Below, piece after piece: positions 1 to 5,370 of a DNA stretch of 5,994 nt. The DNA is from Verrucomicrobiota bacterium (lineage in GTDB: Bacteria > Verrucomicrobiota > Verrucomicrobiia > Opitutales > Oceanipulchritudinaceae). Made by a program: the position numbers and the translations under genes. The notes under the pieces are model-generated. The model ran no database searches. It had not been told where the DNA came from and saw only the letters and a program-made list of their open reading frames with translations. The stretch is from assembly GCA_009908535.1 (NCBI GenBank), contig JAAAOD010000266.1:1-5994 (forward strand). Direction: 5' to 3'. Position 1 is the stretch's first letter; every line of letters starts with the position of its first letter.

Positions 1-837
1 AACCTCGAGCTGGTGCTCTGGGCAAGCGCCAACGGGGGGCCGGCGGATTATGAAGACCACGCCGTTGCCCATGCCGACAAGACATGGGAACACAATGTCC
101 GTGAAGATGGCACCACTTTTCACGTGGTGGCCTACAATCTCGACGGAACCGTCGATTACAAGAGGACGCACCAGGGCTGGACAACGGATTCCACATGGAC
201 GCGCGGCCAGGCCTGGGCGGTTTATGGCTACACCATGGTGTACCGGTACACCGGCCTTCCCCGCATGCTCGAGCGCGCCCGGACCCTGTACGATGCCTTC
301 CTGAACGGTCTGGCGGAAGCCGACCGCGGCTGGGTTCCCTACGCCGATTTCGACGCGCCCCTCGACAGCCGCAATCCGCGCGATTCCTCCGCCGCCGCCA
401 TTGTCGCCTCCGCCGCGCTCGAACTGTACCAGCACACCGATGACTTGCGCTACCTCGCGGACGCCGAGGCCTTTCTTGAGGAACTTTCCGGTCCGGCTTA
501 CCTGACCGCCGGGTCCTCCTATCAATCCATCCTCCGCAAAGCTTCCGAAAAATGGGGCGAGGATGAGGTCGGGGCCATGTTCGCCGATTTTTATCTCCTC
601 GAAGCGATGCAGCGCCATGCCGTGATGCCGCGCCCCGACCCCGTCGTCACCGGTTCCTGGAAAGGCTTCACGGTCTACGACGCCGGCTTCGCCGACTCCG
701 CGGGCTGGATGGGGTGGACCAAGACCGTCGCCGCCCCCTACGTCTACAACTATCCTCTCGAAAGCTGGCTCTACGTCCCCGATGTGACCGAGGGCCCCAG
801 CGGCGGGTGGGTCTATTCCTTTCAATCCCGGCGGTAG
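1..837 (+). CDS. Unsaturated glucuronyl hydrolase, GH88-type (3' part)
   Basis: The reading frame is open from base 1 to the TAG at 835-837, so the gene begins to the left of the window; about 278 residues are visible. GH88 enzymes remove the terminal unsaturated uronic acid from oligosaccharides made by polysaccharide lyases. The product rearranges to a keto-uronate that enters central metabolism. Seen: the block His-Gln-Gly then Ser-x-Trp-x-Arg-Gly-Gln-Ala-Trp at about 169-228. Its Gln, Arg and Trp have the spacing of the substrate-site residues of characterised GH88 enzymes. It is followed by helical (alpha/alpha) barrel segments and the conserved SSYQSILRKA stretch near 514-543. The first visible residues (NLELVLWAS) match the end of the motif carrying the catalytic Asp, so that Asp should lie just outside the left edge. 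About 42 bases separate it from the dehydrogenase gene on the same strand, which suggests a shared catabolic locus. GH105 is a less likely relative. Confidence 0.9.
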   Translation, partial: NLELVLWASANGGPADYEDHAVAHADKTWEHNVREDGTTFHVVAYNLDGTVDYKRTHQGWTTDSTWTRGQAWAVYGYTMVYRYTGLPRMLERARTLYDAFLNGLAEADRGWVPYADFDAPLDSRNPRDSSAAAIVASAALELYQHTDDLRYLADAEAFLEELSGPAYLTAGSSYQSILRKASEKWGEDEVGAMFADFYLLEAMQRHAVMPRPDPVVTGSWKGFTVYDAGFADSAGWMGWTKTVAAPYVYNYPLESWLYVPDVTEGPSGGWVYSFQSRR

Positions 838-843
838 GAAGCA

Positions 844-870
844 TTGACACGACCGGTGCAAATTAATAAT
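844..870 (+). promoter_or_regulatory. Possible promoter of the dehydrogenase gene
   Basis: A perfect TTGACA at 844-849 is followed after 15 bases by AATAAT at 865-870, which lies inside the AT palindrome. A start of transcription near 877 would leave almost no leader before the ATG at 880. The spacing is short and the -10 choice is not unique, so this is tentative. Confidence 0.35.
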
Positions 871-876
871 TATTAA
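863..876. promoter_or_regulatory. AT palindrome, candidate LacI-type operator (site 1)
   Basis: TTAATAATTATTAA is a perfect 14-base palindrome ending 3 bases before the dehydrogenase start codon. The same core recurs with small changes at 2535-2548 and 3979-3992, each time at the 5' end of a gene of the same catabolic locus. Binding by the LacI-family protein encoded at 2685-3746 is inference. Confidence 0.6.
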
Positions 877-879
877 ACA

Positions 880-1899
880 ATGAAGCAGAAACCATGCATC
901 GCGGTTGTTCTGGCGGACTGGGAACGGAAAGAATTCTTACCTTCGCAGGAGCGGGCGGCCCTTGAAGAAGTGAGCGGGAAGCTGGTGGAGGCCTTCCCGA
1001 CGGATTTCGCGGACGGGGCGGCCTTCGGCGACTGGCTGGCGAAGACCGGGGCGGAAATCCTGGTCAGCTGCTGGATGGCGCCGAAGCTCCCGGAGGACCT
1101 GGCGGAGCGGGCTCCGGGGTTACGATACGTCTGCCACCTGGCGGGCTCGGTGAAGGGGATTGTCAGCGAGGATCACCTGAAGGCGGGTCTTCTGGTGACG
1201 AACTGGGGGAACGCGATCGCGCGCACGGTGGCGGAATGCGGCCTTATGCTGGCGATTGCAGCGCTGCGCCGGGTCTCCCACTGGACGGTGCAGATGCATT
1301 TTCACGGAGGATGGAAGGAGCGCACGAACACCGGTACGGGATCGCTGTTTGAGCGCCGGGTGGGGCTGCATGGCTTTGGCGCGATTTCGCGCGAGCTGGC
1401 GCAACTGCTGCGACCTTTCAACGTCGAGGTGAGCACGTATTCCCCGAGTGTACCGGATCAGTTATTGGCAGAATATAAGGTCCGACGAGCCGGGACCCTT
1501 GAAGAATTATTTGCGGAGAACGACGTCATTATTGAGCTGGCCGCCTTGACGCCGAAGAACCGGGGCATTGTCACGGAAGAGCTGCTGCGTTCGATTCCGG
1601 AAGGGGGCGTCTTCGTCAATATCGGGCGCGGTGCGGTCGTCGACGAGGCGGCGCTGGCGCGGGTGGCCCGCGACGGGCACATCCAGGTCGCCCTCGACGT
1701 TTATGGAACGGAACCTTTGCCGGAAGACGCGGAATTCCGCGGCATGACGAATGTCCTTCTGCTTCCCCACCTCGCGGGCCCGACGGTGGACCGTCGCCGC
1801 GATGCGACCCGCTTTGGCATCGAGAATATCCGAAGATATCTCCGGGATGAGGAACTGGAGAGCCTGATCACGGCGGAGGTTTACCAGCGGTCGACGTGA
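880..1899 (+). CDS. NAD-dependent D-2-hydroxyacid dehydrogenase family protein
   Basis: This is a complete 339-residue protein of usual family length. Such enzymes interconvert 2-oxoacids and D-2-hydroxyacids using NAD(P)H in the cytoplasm. Seen: a Rossmann dinucleotide loop Gly165-Phe-Gly167-Ala-Ile; the Asn-x-x-Arg-Gly-x-x-Val-Asp-Glu signature with catalytic Arg250; catalytic Glu278 in DVYGTEPLP; and catalytic His297 in LLPHLAGP. The loop reads GFGAIS, so the usual third glycine is a serine (Ser170). The end, ITAEVYQRST, is the typical family C-terminus, so the 3' end is intact. The ATG at 880 is the only sensible start although no Shine-Dalgarno sequence precedes it. An AT palindrome ends 3 bases upstream. 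The neighbouring GH88, isomerase, symporter and LacI genes suggest a sugar-acid substrate, but the exact substrate cannot be read from the sequence. Confidence 0.93.
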   Translation: MKQKPCIAVVLADWERKEFLPSQERAALEEVSGKLVEAFPTDFADGAAFGDWLAKTGAEILVSCWMAPKLPEDLAERAPGLRYVCHLAGSVKGIVSEDHLKAGLLVTNWGNAIARTVAECGLMLAIAALRRVSHWTVQMHFHGGWKERTNTGTGSLFERRVGLHGFGAISRELAQLLRPFNVEVSTYSPSVPDQLLAEYKVRRAGTLEELFAENDVIIELAALTPKNRGIVTEELLRSIPEGGVFVNIGRGAVVDEAALARVARDGHIQVALDVYGTEPLPEDAEFRGMTNVLLLPHLAGPTVDRRRDATRFGIENIRRYLRDEELESLITAEVYQRST

Positions 1900-1956
1900 T
1901 GGCGACACCGGAAGGGACAGGCACCGCCGCCTACGGCTGGTGGCGGGATCGGGCGG

Positions 1957-2539
1957 CAGAGCTGCTGGATCCACCCCACCTTTCTTCCACGTGTGTTGCG
2001 TGTCCCACAGAATCGCGACCGGTTCCTCCAGATGCGACTGGAGCTGCCGAACCGCCGCCGAGGCCGTCAGGCAGTCGTGCGTCTCGATCATGATGTCCGT
2101 GCGCGTCTTTCTCCGCGCCTTCTCTTCCCGCCACCAGCGGATCGTTTCGAGGGCCGCTTCCAGATTCACCCTGCCCAGTTCCGCCGCGAAGGTGCCGCCG
2201 TCGAAGACCCGCAGCCACGGGGTTTCGAGGGCGTCCGCCCATTCAATGAAGGCAAGGAAGGCCTCGCGGTCCGCCTCCTTGTTCCCGACCAGCTTCAGCG
2301 AGGTGTCCAGCGCGACGACCCGCATCCCCTTTTCGTCCAGCCAGCTGCGCAGTTTTTCCGGTGTGCCGAAGCGCTCCCGGAACAGGTCAGGAAGGTCCAC
2401 CCGGTCCTCCACCGTGCGCAATTCCAGATGACGGAGGTTCTGCGATTGCGCCAGTTCCACGATCCCGGCGAGGTCCAGTTCCGGGCAGCCAAGGCTGGAA
2501 AAGCTCCAGCTCCAGGAAGGGGTATTTTGCTTGGTTCAT
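1957..2539 (-). pseudogene. Truncated, frameshifted sugar phosphate isomerase/epimerase (TIM barrel)
   Basis: This minus-strand remnant belongs to the xylose-isomerase-like / AP-endonuclease-2-like TIM-barrel family, which isomerises or epimerises sugars. Seen in order: SFSSLGCPEL (first strand), HLELR, ALDTSLKLV, WLRVFDGG, IMIETHD (metal-site Glu) and ILWDTQHTWKKGGVDP (metal-site Asp and His). After GVDPAAL (about 1957) the similarity stops. The last third is missing, including the usual H-x-H-x-K-D strand and the final metal ligand. The frame then runs on without meaning through the antisense of the dehydrogenase gene. At the 5' end, an ATG at 2539-2537 starts MNQAKYPF in another frame. One extra base near 2515 separates it from the WSWSFSSLGCPEL frame, which has no ATG/GTG/TTG start of its own until a GTG at 2460. 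About 190 of an expected 260-290 residues remain. It is probably non-functional, unless an assembly error is to blame. Confidence 0.75.
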
Positions 2540-2548
2540 AATTATAAA
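2535..2548. promoter_or_regulatory. AT palindrome, candidate LacI-type operator (site 2)
   Basis: The core TTCATAATTATAAA lies within GGTTCATAATTATAAACC (2533-2550), an 18-base inverted repeat with 8 of 9 pairs matching. It covers the minus-strand ATG (2539-2537) of the isomerase remnant and lies about 135 bases upstream of the divergent lacI-type gene. It could therefore serve both the isomerase and the regulator itself. Confidence 0.6.
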
Positions 2549-2684
2549 CCCGAAGCTTGCCTTTCTTTTTTTTAGAAGCAAGACTGCATCCGGTGGCTGA
2601 AAAAATAATTGCAGAGGACCGACTTTGCAGCCTGATTCATGAAAATGATCCGCCCTGAAGAAGCTGCCCGGAAACTGGTCATCC

Positions 2685-3746
2685 ATGGCTAAAAAAATTT
2701 CCCAGTCGAAGATCGCTGCGGAGCTGGGCGTATCGCAATCCCTGGTTTCCATCGTGCTGAACGGTCGCAGGGAGGGCATCGCGCAGAAGACCTACGAGCG
2801 GATCTGGAACTTCGCCCTGCAGCACGGCTATTCCCCGAAGGGCATGCGGATGGCCGGGGAAGACCAGGCCCAGCGCGTGCGCACGGTTGGCTATTTCCTG
2901 CGCTCGCCGCTCCGGCTCGCCAACAAGAGCAATTTTTTCAGCCACATCACCCAGGGGCTCCACGATTATCTGCAAGAGCAGCACGTGAACATGGTTTTTC
3001 TCGGCTCGGAGATGGACTTCGATCCGGAGGAAATGCACCGCATCGGATGGCAGAAGCAGCTTCTGCAGGGCATCATCATCATGGGGGAAGTCGAACCCGC
3101 GTTTCTCGCCGCCGTGCGTGAGCTGGACAAACCCCTCGTCTATATCAGCGCGCGCAGCCCCGGCTTGTGCCACTCCGTCAATTCCAACGAATATGATGCC
3201 GCGGAGAAGCTGGTGGATCATCTCCATGGGACGGGGCACCGCCATTTCGCCTATTTCGGCAGCCGAAGGCCCCCGAGCCGCAACCGCGACCGCCTCGAGG
3301 GCCTCCGGCTCGCGCTGCGACGGCACCGCCTCTCCCTTCCGGAAAGAAATATCCTCGTCGATGAGGACGGGGAACGAAAGGAAGGGTACCGCCTCGCGGA
3401 AAAATTGCTCGCCGCTCCGCCGGATCCCTTTCCCACCGCATGGATCTGCGTGAACGGGCTCATGGCCCGCGGGGTCCTCAGCCAGGTCTATCAGGCCGGA
3501 CTCGCCCTCGCCGGCGATGTCAGCATCGCCGCTTTCGACAACACCCGCGTCTGTTCCGAAGAGCTTCCCGGCATCACCGGGGCCTCCGCCGTTCCCGAAG
3601 AACTCGGGCGCGAAGCCGGGCGCATCGTCCTCCACTCCGAATTGCACGAGGACCATCAGCTCCTCGATGTCGTCCTCCCCTCCCGCTTCACCCATCGCGA
3701 AAGCACCGGCCCCGCCCCCGCCGCCACCAGCATCCCGTCAATGTAG
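2685..3746 (+). CDS. LacI-family transcriptional regulator
   Basis: This is a 353-residue regulator: an N-terminal helix-turn-helix (residues 7-27, QSKIAAELGVSQSLVSIVLNG as two pieces, turn around Gly15-Val16), then a periplasmic-binding-protein-like sugar-sensing domain. Recognisable blocks of that domain are NEYDAAEKLVDHL, GHRHFAYFG, VSIAAFDN and the end LPSRFTHREST. Normally such proteins bind palindromic operators and release them on binding a sugar or sugar acid. The hinge is unusual: after Tyr49-Ser-Pro the family normally has Ala-Arg-x-Leu, where Leu inserts into a central CG step. Here it reads KGMRMAG, with Gly58 at the Leu position. That fits the AATT-centred palindromes nearby, which it probably controls. 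The start at 2685 gives the expected MAKKISQSKIA opening; the upstream GGA is weak. The last ~7 codons and the TAG are antisense to the symporter fragment, so the original end was probably replaced. Confidence 0.92.
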   Translation: MAKKISQSKIAAELGVSQSLVSIVLNGRREGIAQKTYERIWNFALQHGYSPKGMRMAGEDQAQRVRTVGYFLRSPLRLANKSNFFSHITQGLHDYLQEQHVNMVFLGSEMDFDPEEMHRIGWQKQLLQGIIIMGEVEPAFLAAVRELDKPLVYISARSPGLCHSVNSNEYDAAEKLVDHLHGTGHRHFAYFGSRRPPSRNRDRLEGLRLALRRHRLSLPERNILVDEDGERKEGYRLAEKLLAAPPDPFPTAWICVNGLMARGVLSQVYQAGLALAGDVSIAAFDNTRVCSEELPGITGASAVPEELGREAGRIVLHSELHEDHQLLDVVLPSRFTHRESTGPAPAATSIPSM

Positions 3747-3958
3747 GCTTTCCCCGCCGCTCCCGTGAAGGTCCATGCGCTGAATTGCGTCATGAAGGCC
3801 GAGGCCCCCACCAGCCACCATAACATGCTCCCGCCAGCCCGGAAATAATCGCTCGCATCCTTGCTGAAGGCCTTGAATATCAATCCCAGACTGAACTGAA
3901 AGGTGAAATAAAACACGATCACCAGCAGGTCCCAGATCCCTAAATTTGTTCCGAACAT
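3725..3958 (-). pseudogene. Sodium:solute symporter (SSS family), 5' fragment only
   Basis: This minus-strand fragment encodes the first ~78 residues of an inner-membrane Na+-driven solute transporter; full members have roughly 500-600 residues and 13 or more membrane helices. Seen: a first membrane helix (IWDLLVIVFYFTFQFSLGLIF), then the typical SKDASDYFRAGGSMLWWLVGASAF and TQFSAWTFTGAAGKAYIDG blocks. Similarity stops after DGMLV. The frame then runs through the antisense of the lacI 3' end and stops at 3656-3658, adding about 22 meaningless residues. The start is well supported: AAAGGA lies 5 bases before the ATG (3969-3964). The AT palindrome site 3 lies 20 bases upstream of the ATG. In context it would have imported the sugar or sugar acid used by this locus. 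With one complete helix it cannot transport. Confidence 0.82.
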
Positions 3959-3978
3959 CGACGTCCTTTATCGCGTGG

Positions 3979-3992
3979 TTAATAATTATGAA
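3979..3992. promoter_or_regulatory. AT palindrome, candidate LacI-type operator (site 3)
   Basis: TTAATAATTATGAA, preceded by GG as in site 2, matches site 1 in 13 of 14 positions. It ends 20 bases upstream of the symporter ATG with a good ribosome binding site in between, so it would overlie that gene's promoter or transcription start. The divergent ACT-domain gene begins about 120 bases away and is less likely to be controlled by it. Confidence 0.6.
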
Positions 3993-4113
3993 ATACGGTG
4001 CGGTTTCTCCTCCCGGGAACCGGAGGAGGCAAGGAAAATGGGAGGGAAGCGGGGGCGGGGGCGTTTTTTTAACCTTGTAGGGGACGTGGCGTGGGCGCAG
4101 AGAAGGGAGCAGG

Positions 4114-4632
4114 ATGAAAGATATTGTATTGACGCTGATCGGTCCGGACCGGACCGGGATTGTGGCGCGCCTTGCTGCGATCGCGGGCAAACACGAAGGC
4201 AACTGGCTGGACAGCCGCCTGATGGAACTGGGGGGCATTTTTTCCGGCATGCTGCGTCTGGAGGTCCCGGAGGAACAGCTGGAGGCCTTTGCGTCCGCCT
4301 TGAAAGCGGAGATGGAGCCGGAGGGCTTCCAGTTCACGATCAGCGAGACGAGGGCGGAGACCGGTCTGACCGATGCGGAGGAGGGACAGCTTCACCTGTC
4401 CGGGCAGGACCACCCGGGGATCGTGCAGGCGCTCTTCGAGGTCCTCAAAGAGGAGGGGATCAACGTGCAGGAGCTGTCGACAGAGCGGCCGCTGGCGGCC
4501 TGGTCGGGGACGCCGTTGTTTGAGGCGCAGGCGCGCTTCCGCATGCCCCAGGGAACGGACGTGGACCGGCTGCACCAGCGCCTGGAGACGGTGGCGGCGG
4601 ACCTGCTTGTGGAAATCGAGCTGGAATCCTGA
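4114..4632 (+). CDS. Double ACT-domain protein, GcvR-like
   Basis: This complete 172-residue protein has two ACT domains. The first is about residues 1-80, with GPDRTGIVARLAAI at 10-23. The second is about 92-170, with GQDHPGIVQALFEVL at 97-111. ACT domains bind amino acids; this two-domain architecture is that of GcvR, which in enterobacteria represses glycine cleavage genes by acting on GcvA. No DNA-binding domain is present, so any regulatory role here would be indirect, and transfer of the GcvR function is inference. The start is firm: AAGGGA at 4103-4108, 5 bases before the ATG. It stands alone, divergent from the symporter fragment and convergent with the TonB-domain gene. Its codons look ordinary and nothing ties it to the sugar locus. 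Confidence 0.85.
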   Translation: MKDIVLTLIGPDRTGIVARLAAIAGKHEGNWLDSRLMELGGIFSGMLRLEVPEEQLEAFASALKAEMEPEGFQFTISETRAETGLTDAEEGQLHLSGQDHPGIVQALFEVLKEEGINVQELSTERPLAAWSGTPLFEAQARFRMPQGTDVDRLHQRLETVAADLLVEIELES

Positions 4633-4643
4633 GGTACGGGCAT

Positions 4644-4680
4644 AAAAAAACGGTGCCCTCCCATACGGGAGGCGCACCGT
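4644..4680 (-). terminator. Intrinsic terminator of the TonB-domain gene
   Basis: The arms 4650-4662 and 4667-4680 form a 13-pair stem with one bulged C (4673) and an ATAC loop. Read on the minus strand, the stem is followed by a run of Ts (the A run at 4644-4650). It lies about 30 bases past the TonB-domain stop codon. On the plus strand the same hairpin follows the ACT gene by 17 bases but has no T run after it, so it would serve that gene poorly. Confidence 0.88.
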
Positions 4681-4711
4681 GCCGATAGCACTCAGCGGAA
4701 AATGGACGCTA

Positions 4712-5101
4712 TCAACTGGCCGCGACGGCCTCCTCCTTATCGGGTCGGAGGAAGGGCGTTTCCTTTTCCAGCTCGAAGCGGATGGGGATGTGGACCATCT
4801 TCATGACGGGTTCTCCGTCCTGTCTGGCGGGAACAAAAGCCCACTTTTTCACGGCCTCGAGAGCAGCCTTGTCGATGGACTTATGGACGGACTGCACCAC
4901 TTCGGCACCAAAGACCCGGCCTTTTTCGTCGACCAGGGCCGCAATAACGACGACGCCTTCAATGGCTTGGGCCCGCGCGGTGTCGGGGTATTCCGGCATG
5001 GCTCCCTTTTTGAGCATCGGTTGCGTCATGCCAGCGTGGAGGGCGCTCGCTCCGGCGAGAAAGAGAGCAGCAAGAAGGGAAAGAAGGATGGATTTTTTCA
5101 T
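4712..5101 (-). CDS. Small exported TonB C-terminal-domain protein
   Basis: A 129-residue protein on the minus strand. Residues 1-23 (MKKSILLSLLAALFLAGASA then LHA) form a typical signal peptide with probable cleavage near Ala23. Residues about 35-112 form a TonB C-terminal domain: YPDTARAQAIEGVVVIAALVDEKG, then AALEAVKKWAFVPARQDGEPV and VHIPIRFEL. In classical TonB this domain contacts outer-membrane receptors. Here the N-terminal anchor and the long proline-rich spacer are absent, so it is a stand-alone periplasmic domain rather than an energy transducer by itself. I chose the ATG at 5101 because it opens the signal peptide; a TTG 24 bases upstream would add eight unlikely residues (MEPPTPIV). 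No clear Shine-Dalgarno precedes it. It is followed by a strong terminator and preceded by a GTTAC half-site array, so it looks like a single-gene transcript. Confidence 0.85.
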   Translation of the reverse strand: MKKSILLSLLAALFLAGASALHAGMTQPMLKKGAMPEYPDTARAQAIEGVVVIAALVDEKGRVFGAEVVQSVHKSIDKAALEAVKKWAFVPARQDGEPVMKMVHIPIRFELEKETPFLRPDKEEAVAAS

Positions 5102-5127
5102 GACGATCGGGGTTGGGGGTTCCAATT

Positions 5128-5154
5128 GTTACACTAAAGTAACGCAAGCGTTAC
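5128..5154. promoter_or_regulatory. Triple GTTAC/GTAAC half-site array upstream of the TonB-domain gene
   Basis: GTTAC (5128-5132), GTAAC (5139-5143) and GTTAC (5150-5154) alternate in orientation at exactly 11-base steps, so all face the same side of the helix. The right-hand pair sits in GTAACGCAAGCGTTAC, which has 7-base arms. On the minus strand a weak promoter (TTGCTT, 17 bases, TACTTT) would straddle it. A regulator-binding role is inference. Confidence 0.4.
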
Positions 5155-5219
5155 GATAAAGCAACAAAAATGCGACAGGGCAGTGACGAAAAAGGAGGGA
5201 AAGCCCGTGGAGAAAAGGG

Positions 5220-5248
5220 TTGAAATCCGTCCCGGGATGCCGGACGGT
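5220..5248 (+). promoter_or_regulatory. Possible promoter of the SRP RNA gene
   Basis: TTGAAA at 5220-5225, a 17-base gap, then GACGGT at 5243-5248. The -10 is poor, but the geometry puts the transcription start near 5256, exactly where the RNA's closing stem begins. Confidence 0.35.
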
Positions 5249-5255
5249 GAAGGTT

Positions 5256-5355
5256 GGGCCGGGTCCTATGCAACGCCGGGCTGGTGAATTCCGCCAGGGC
5301 CGGAAGGCAGCAACGGTAGCCGAGACTCGCGTGTGCCGTAGGGTGCCTGGCCCTC
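5256..5355 (+). ncRNA. ffs: Signal recognition particle RNA, small bacterial type (4.5S)
   Basis: The RNA pairs with Ffh (SRP54) to deliver nascent membrane and secreted proteins to the translocon. Seen: the diagnostic Ffh-binding segment CGGAAGGCAGCA at 5301-5312, with the GGAA tetraloop at 5302-5305 and the asymmetric internal loop; the GTGTGCCGTAGGGTG 3' side at 5331-5345; and the terminal stem GGGCC (5256-5260) with GGCCC (5349-5353). About 100 nucleotides and no Alu domain fit the short form found in most Gram-negative bacteria. The ends are set by the closing stem and by the T run that starts at 5356. It directly precedes dnaX, an arrangement also known in other bacteria. Confidence 0.93.
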
Positions 5356-5360
5356 TTTTT
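5346..5360 (+). terminator. U-run termination site of the SRP RNA
   Basis: The RNA's own closing stem (GGCCC arm at 5349-5353) is followed by CTC... then five Ts at 5356-5360, giving a stem plus U-run terminator. The dnaX start is only 10 bases beyond, so some read-through is likely to supply dnaX transcription. Confidence 0.55.
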
Positions 5361-5370
5361 AAATTTTTAA

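Noticed and set aside
1507..1956. Continuation of the isomerase frame through the antisense of the dehydrogenase as a real C-terminus.
   Set aside because: After GVDPAAL the residues (RRRRCLSLPVSPSRRPL and onward) have no barrel-like pattern, and the plus strand there encodes the intact dehydrogenase C-terminal half with its catalytic residues.
1967..1972. GGATCC at the isomerase/dehydrogenase junction as a sign of a cloning joint.
   Set aside because: A six-base site is expected by chance in a window of this size, and it lies within codons (Val-Asp-Pro) that still fit the isomerase family.
1993..2541. Plus-strand open frames of 163 and 182 codons across the isomerase remnant.
   Set aside because: They are Arg/Pro/Ser-rich shadows with no recognisable motif, opposite the strand that shows isomerase family motifs.
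2551..2600. T-rich stretch with CTTGC...GCAAG arms before the lacI gene as a terminator.
   Set aside because: The arms are short and the T run lies in the loop rather than after the stem, and no gene ends immediately upstream on either strand.
2679..3695. Long open frame of 338 codons on the minus strand opposite the LacI-type gene.
   Set aside because: It is the antisense shadow of a GC-rich gene; its composition (rich in Gly, Ala, Glu) shows no domain, while the plus strand carries clear LacI-family motifs.
1936..3731. An 11-base inverted repeat, GCTGGTGGCGG at 1936-1946 and CCGCCACCAGC at 3721-3731, lying near both truncation junctions, suggesting an inversion of the segment between them.
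   Set aside because: Flipping the segment on paper restores neither the isomerase nor the symporter reading frame, and several 11-base matches are expected by chance in 6 kb of GC-rich DNA.
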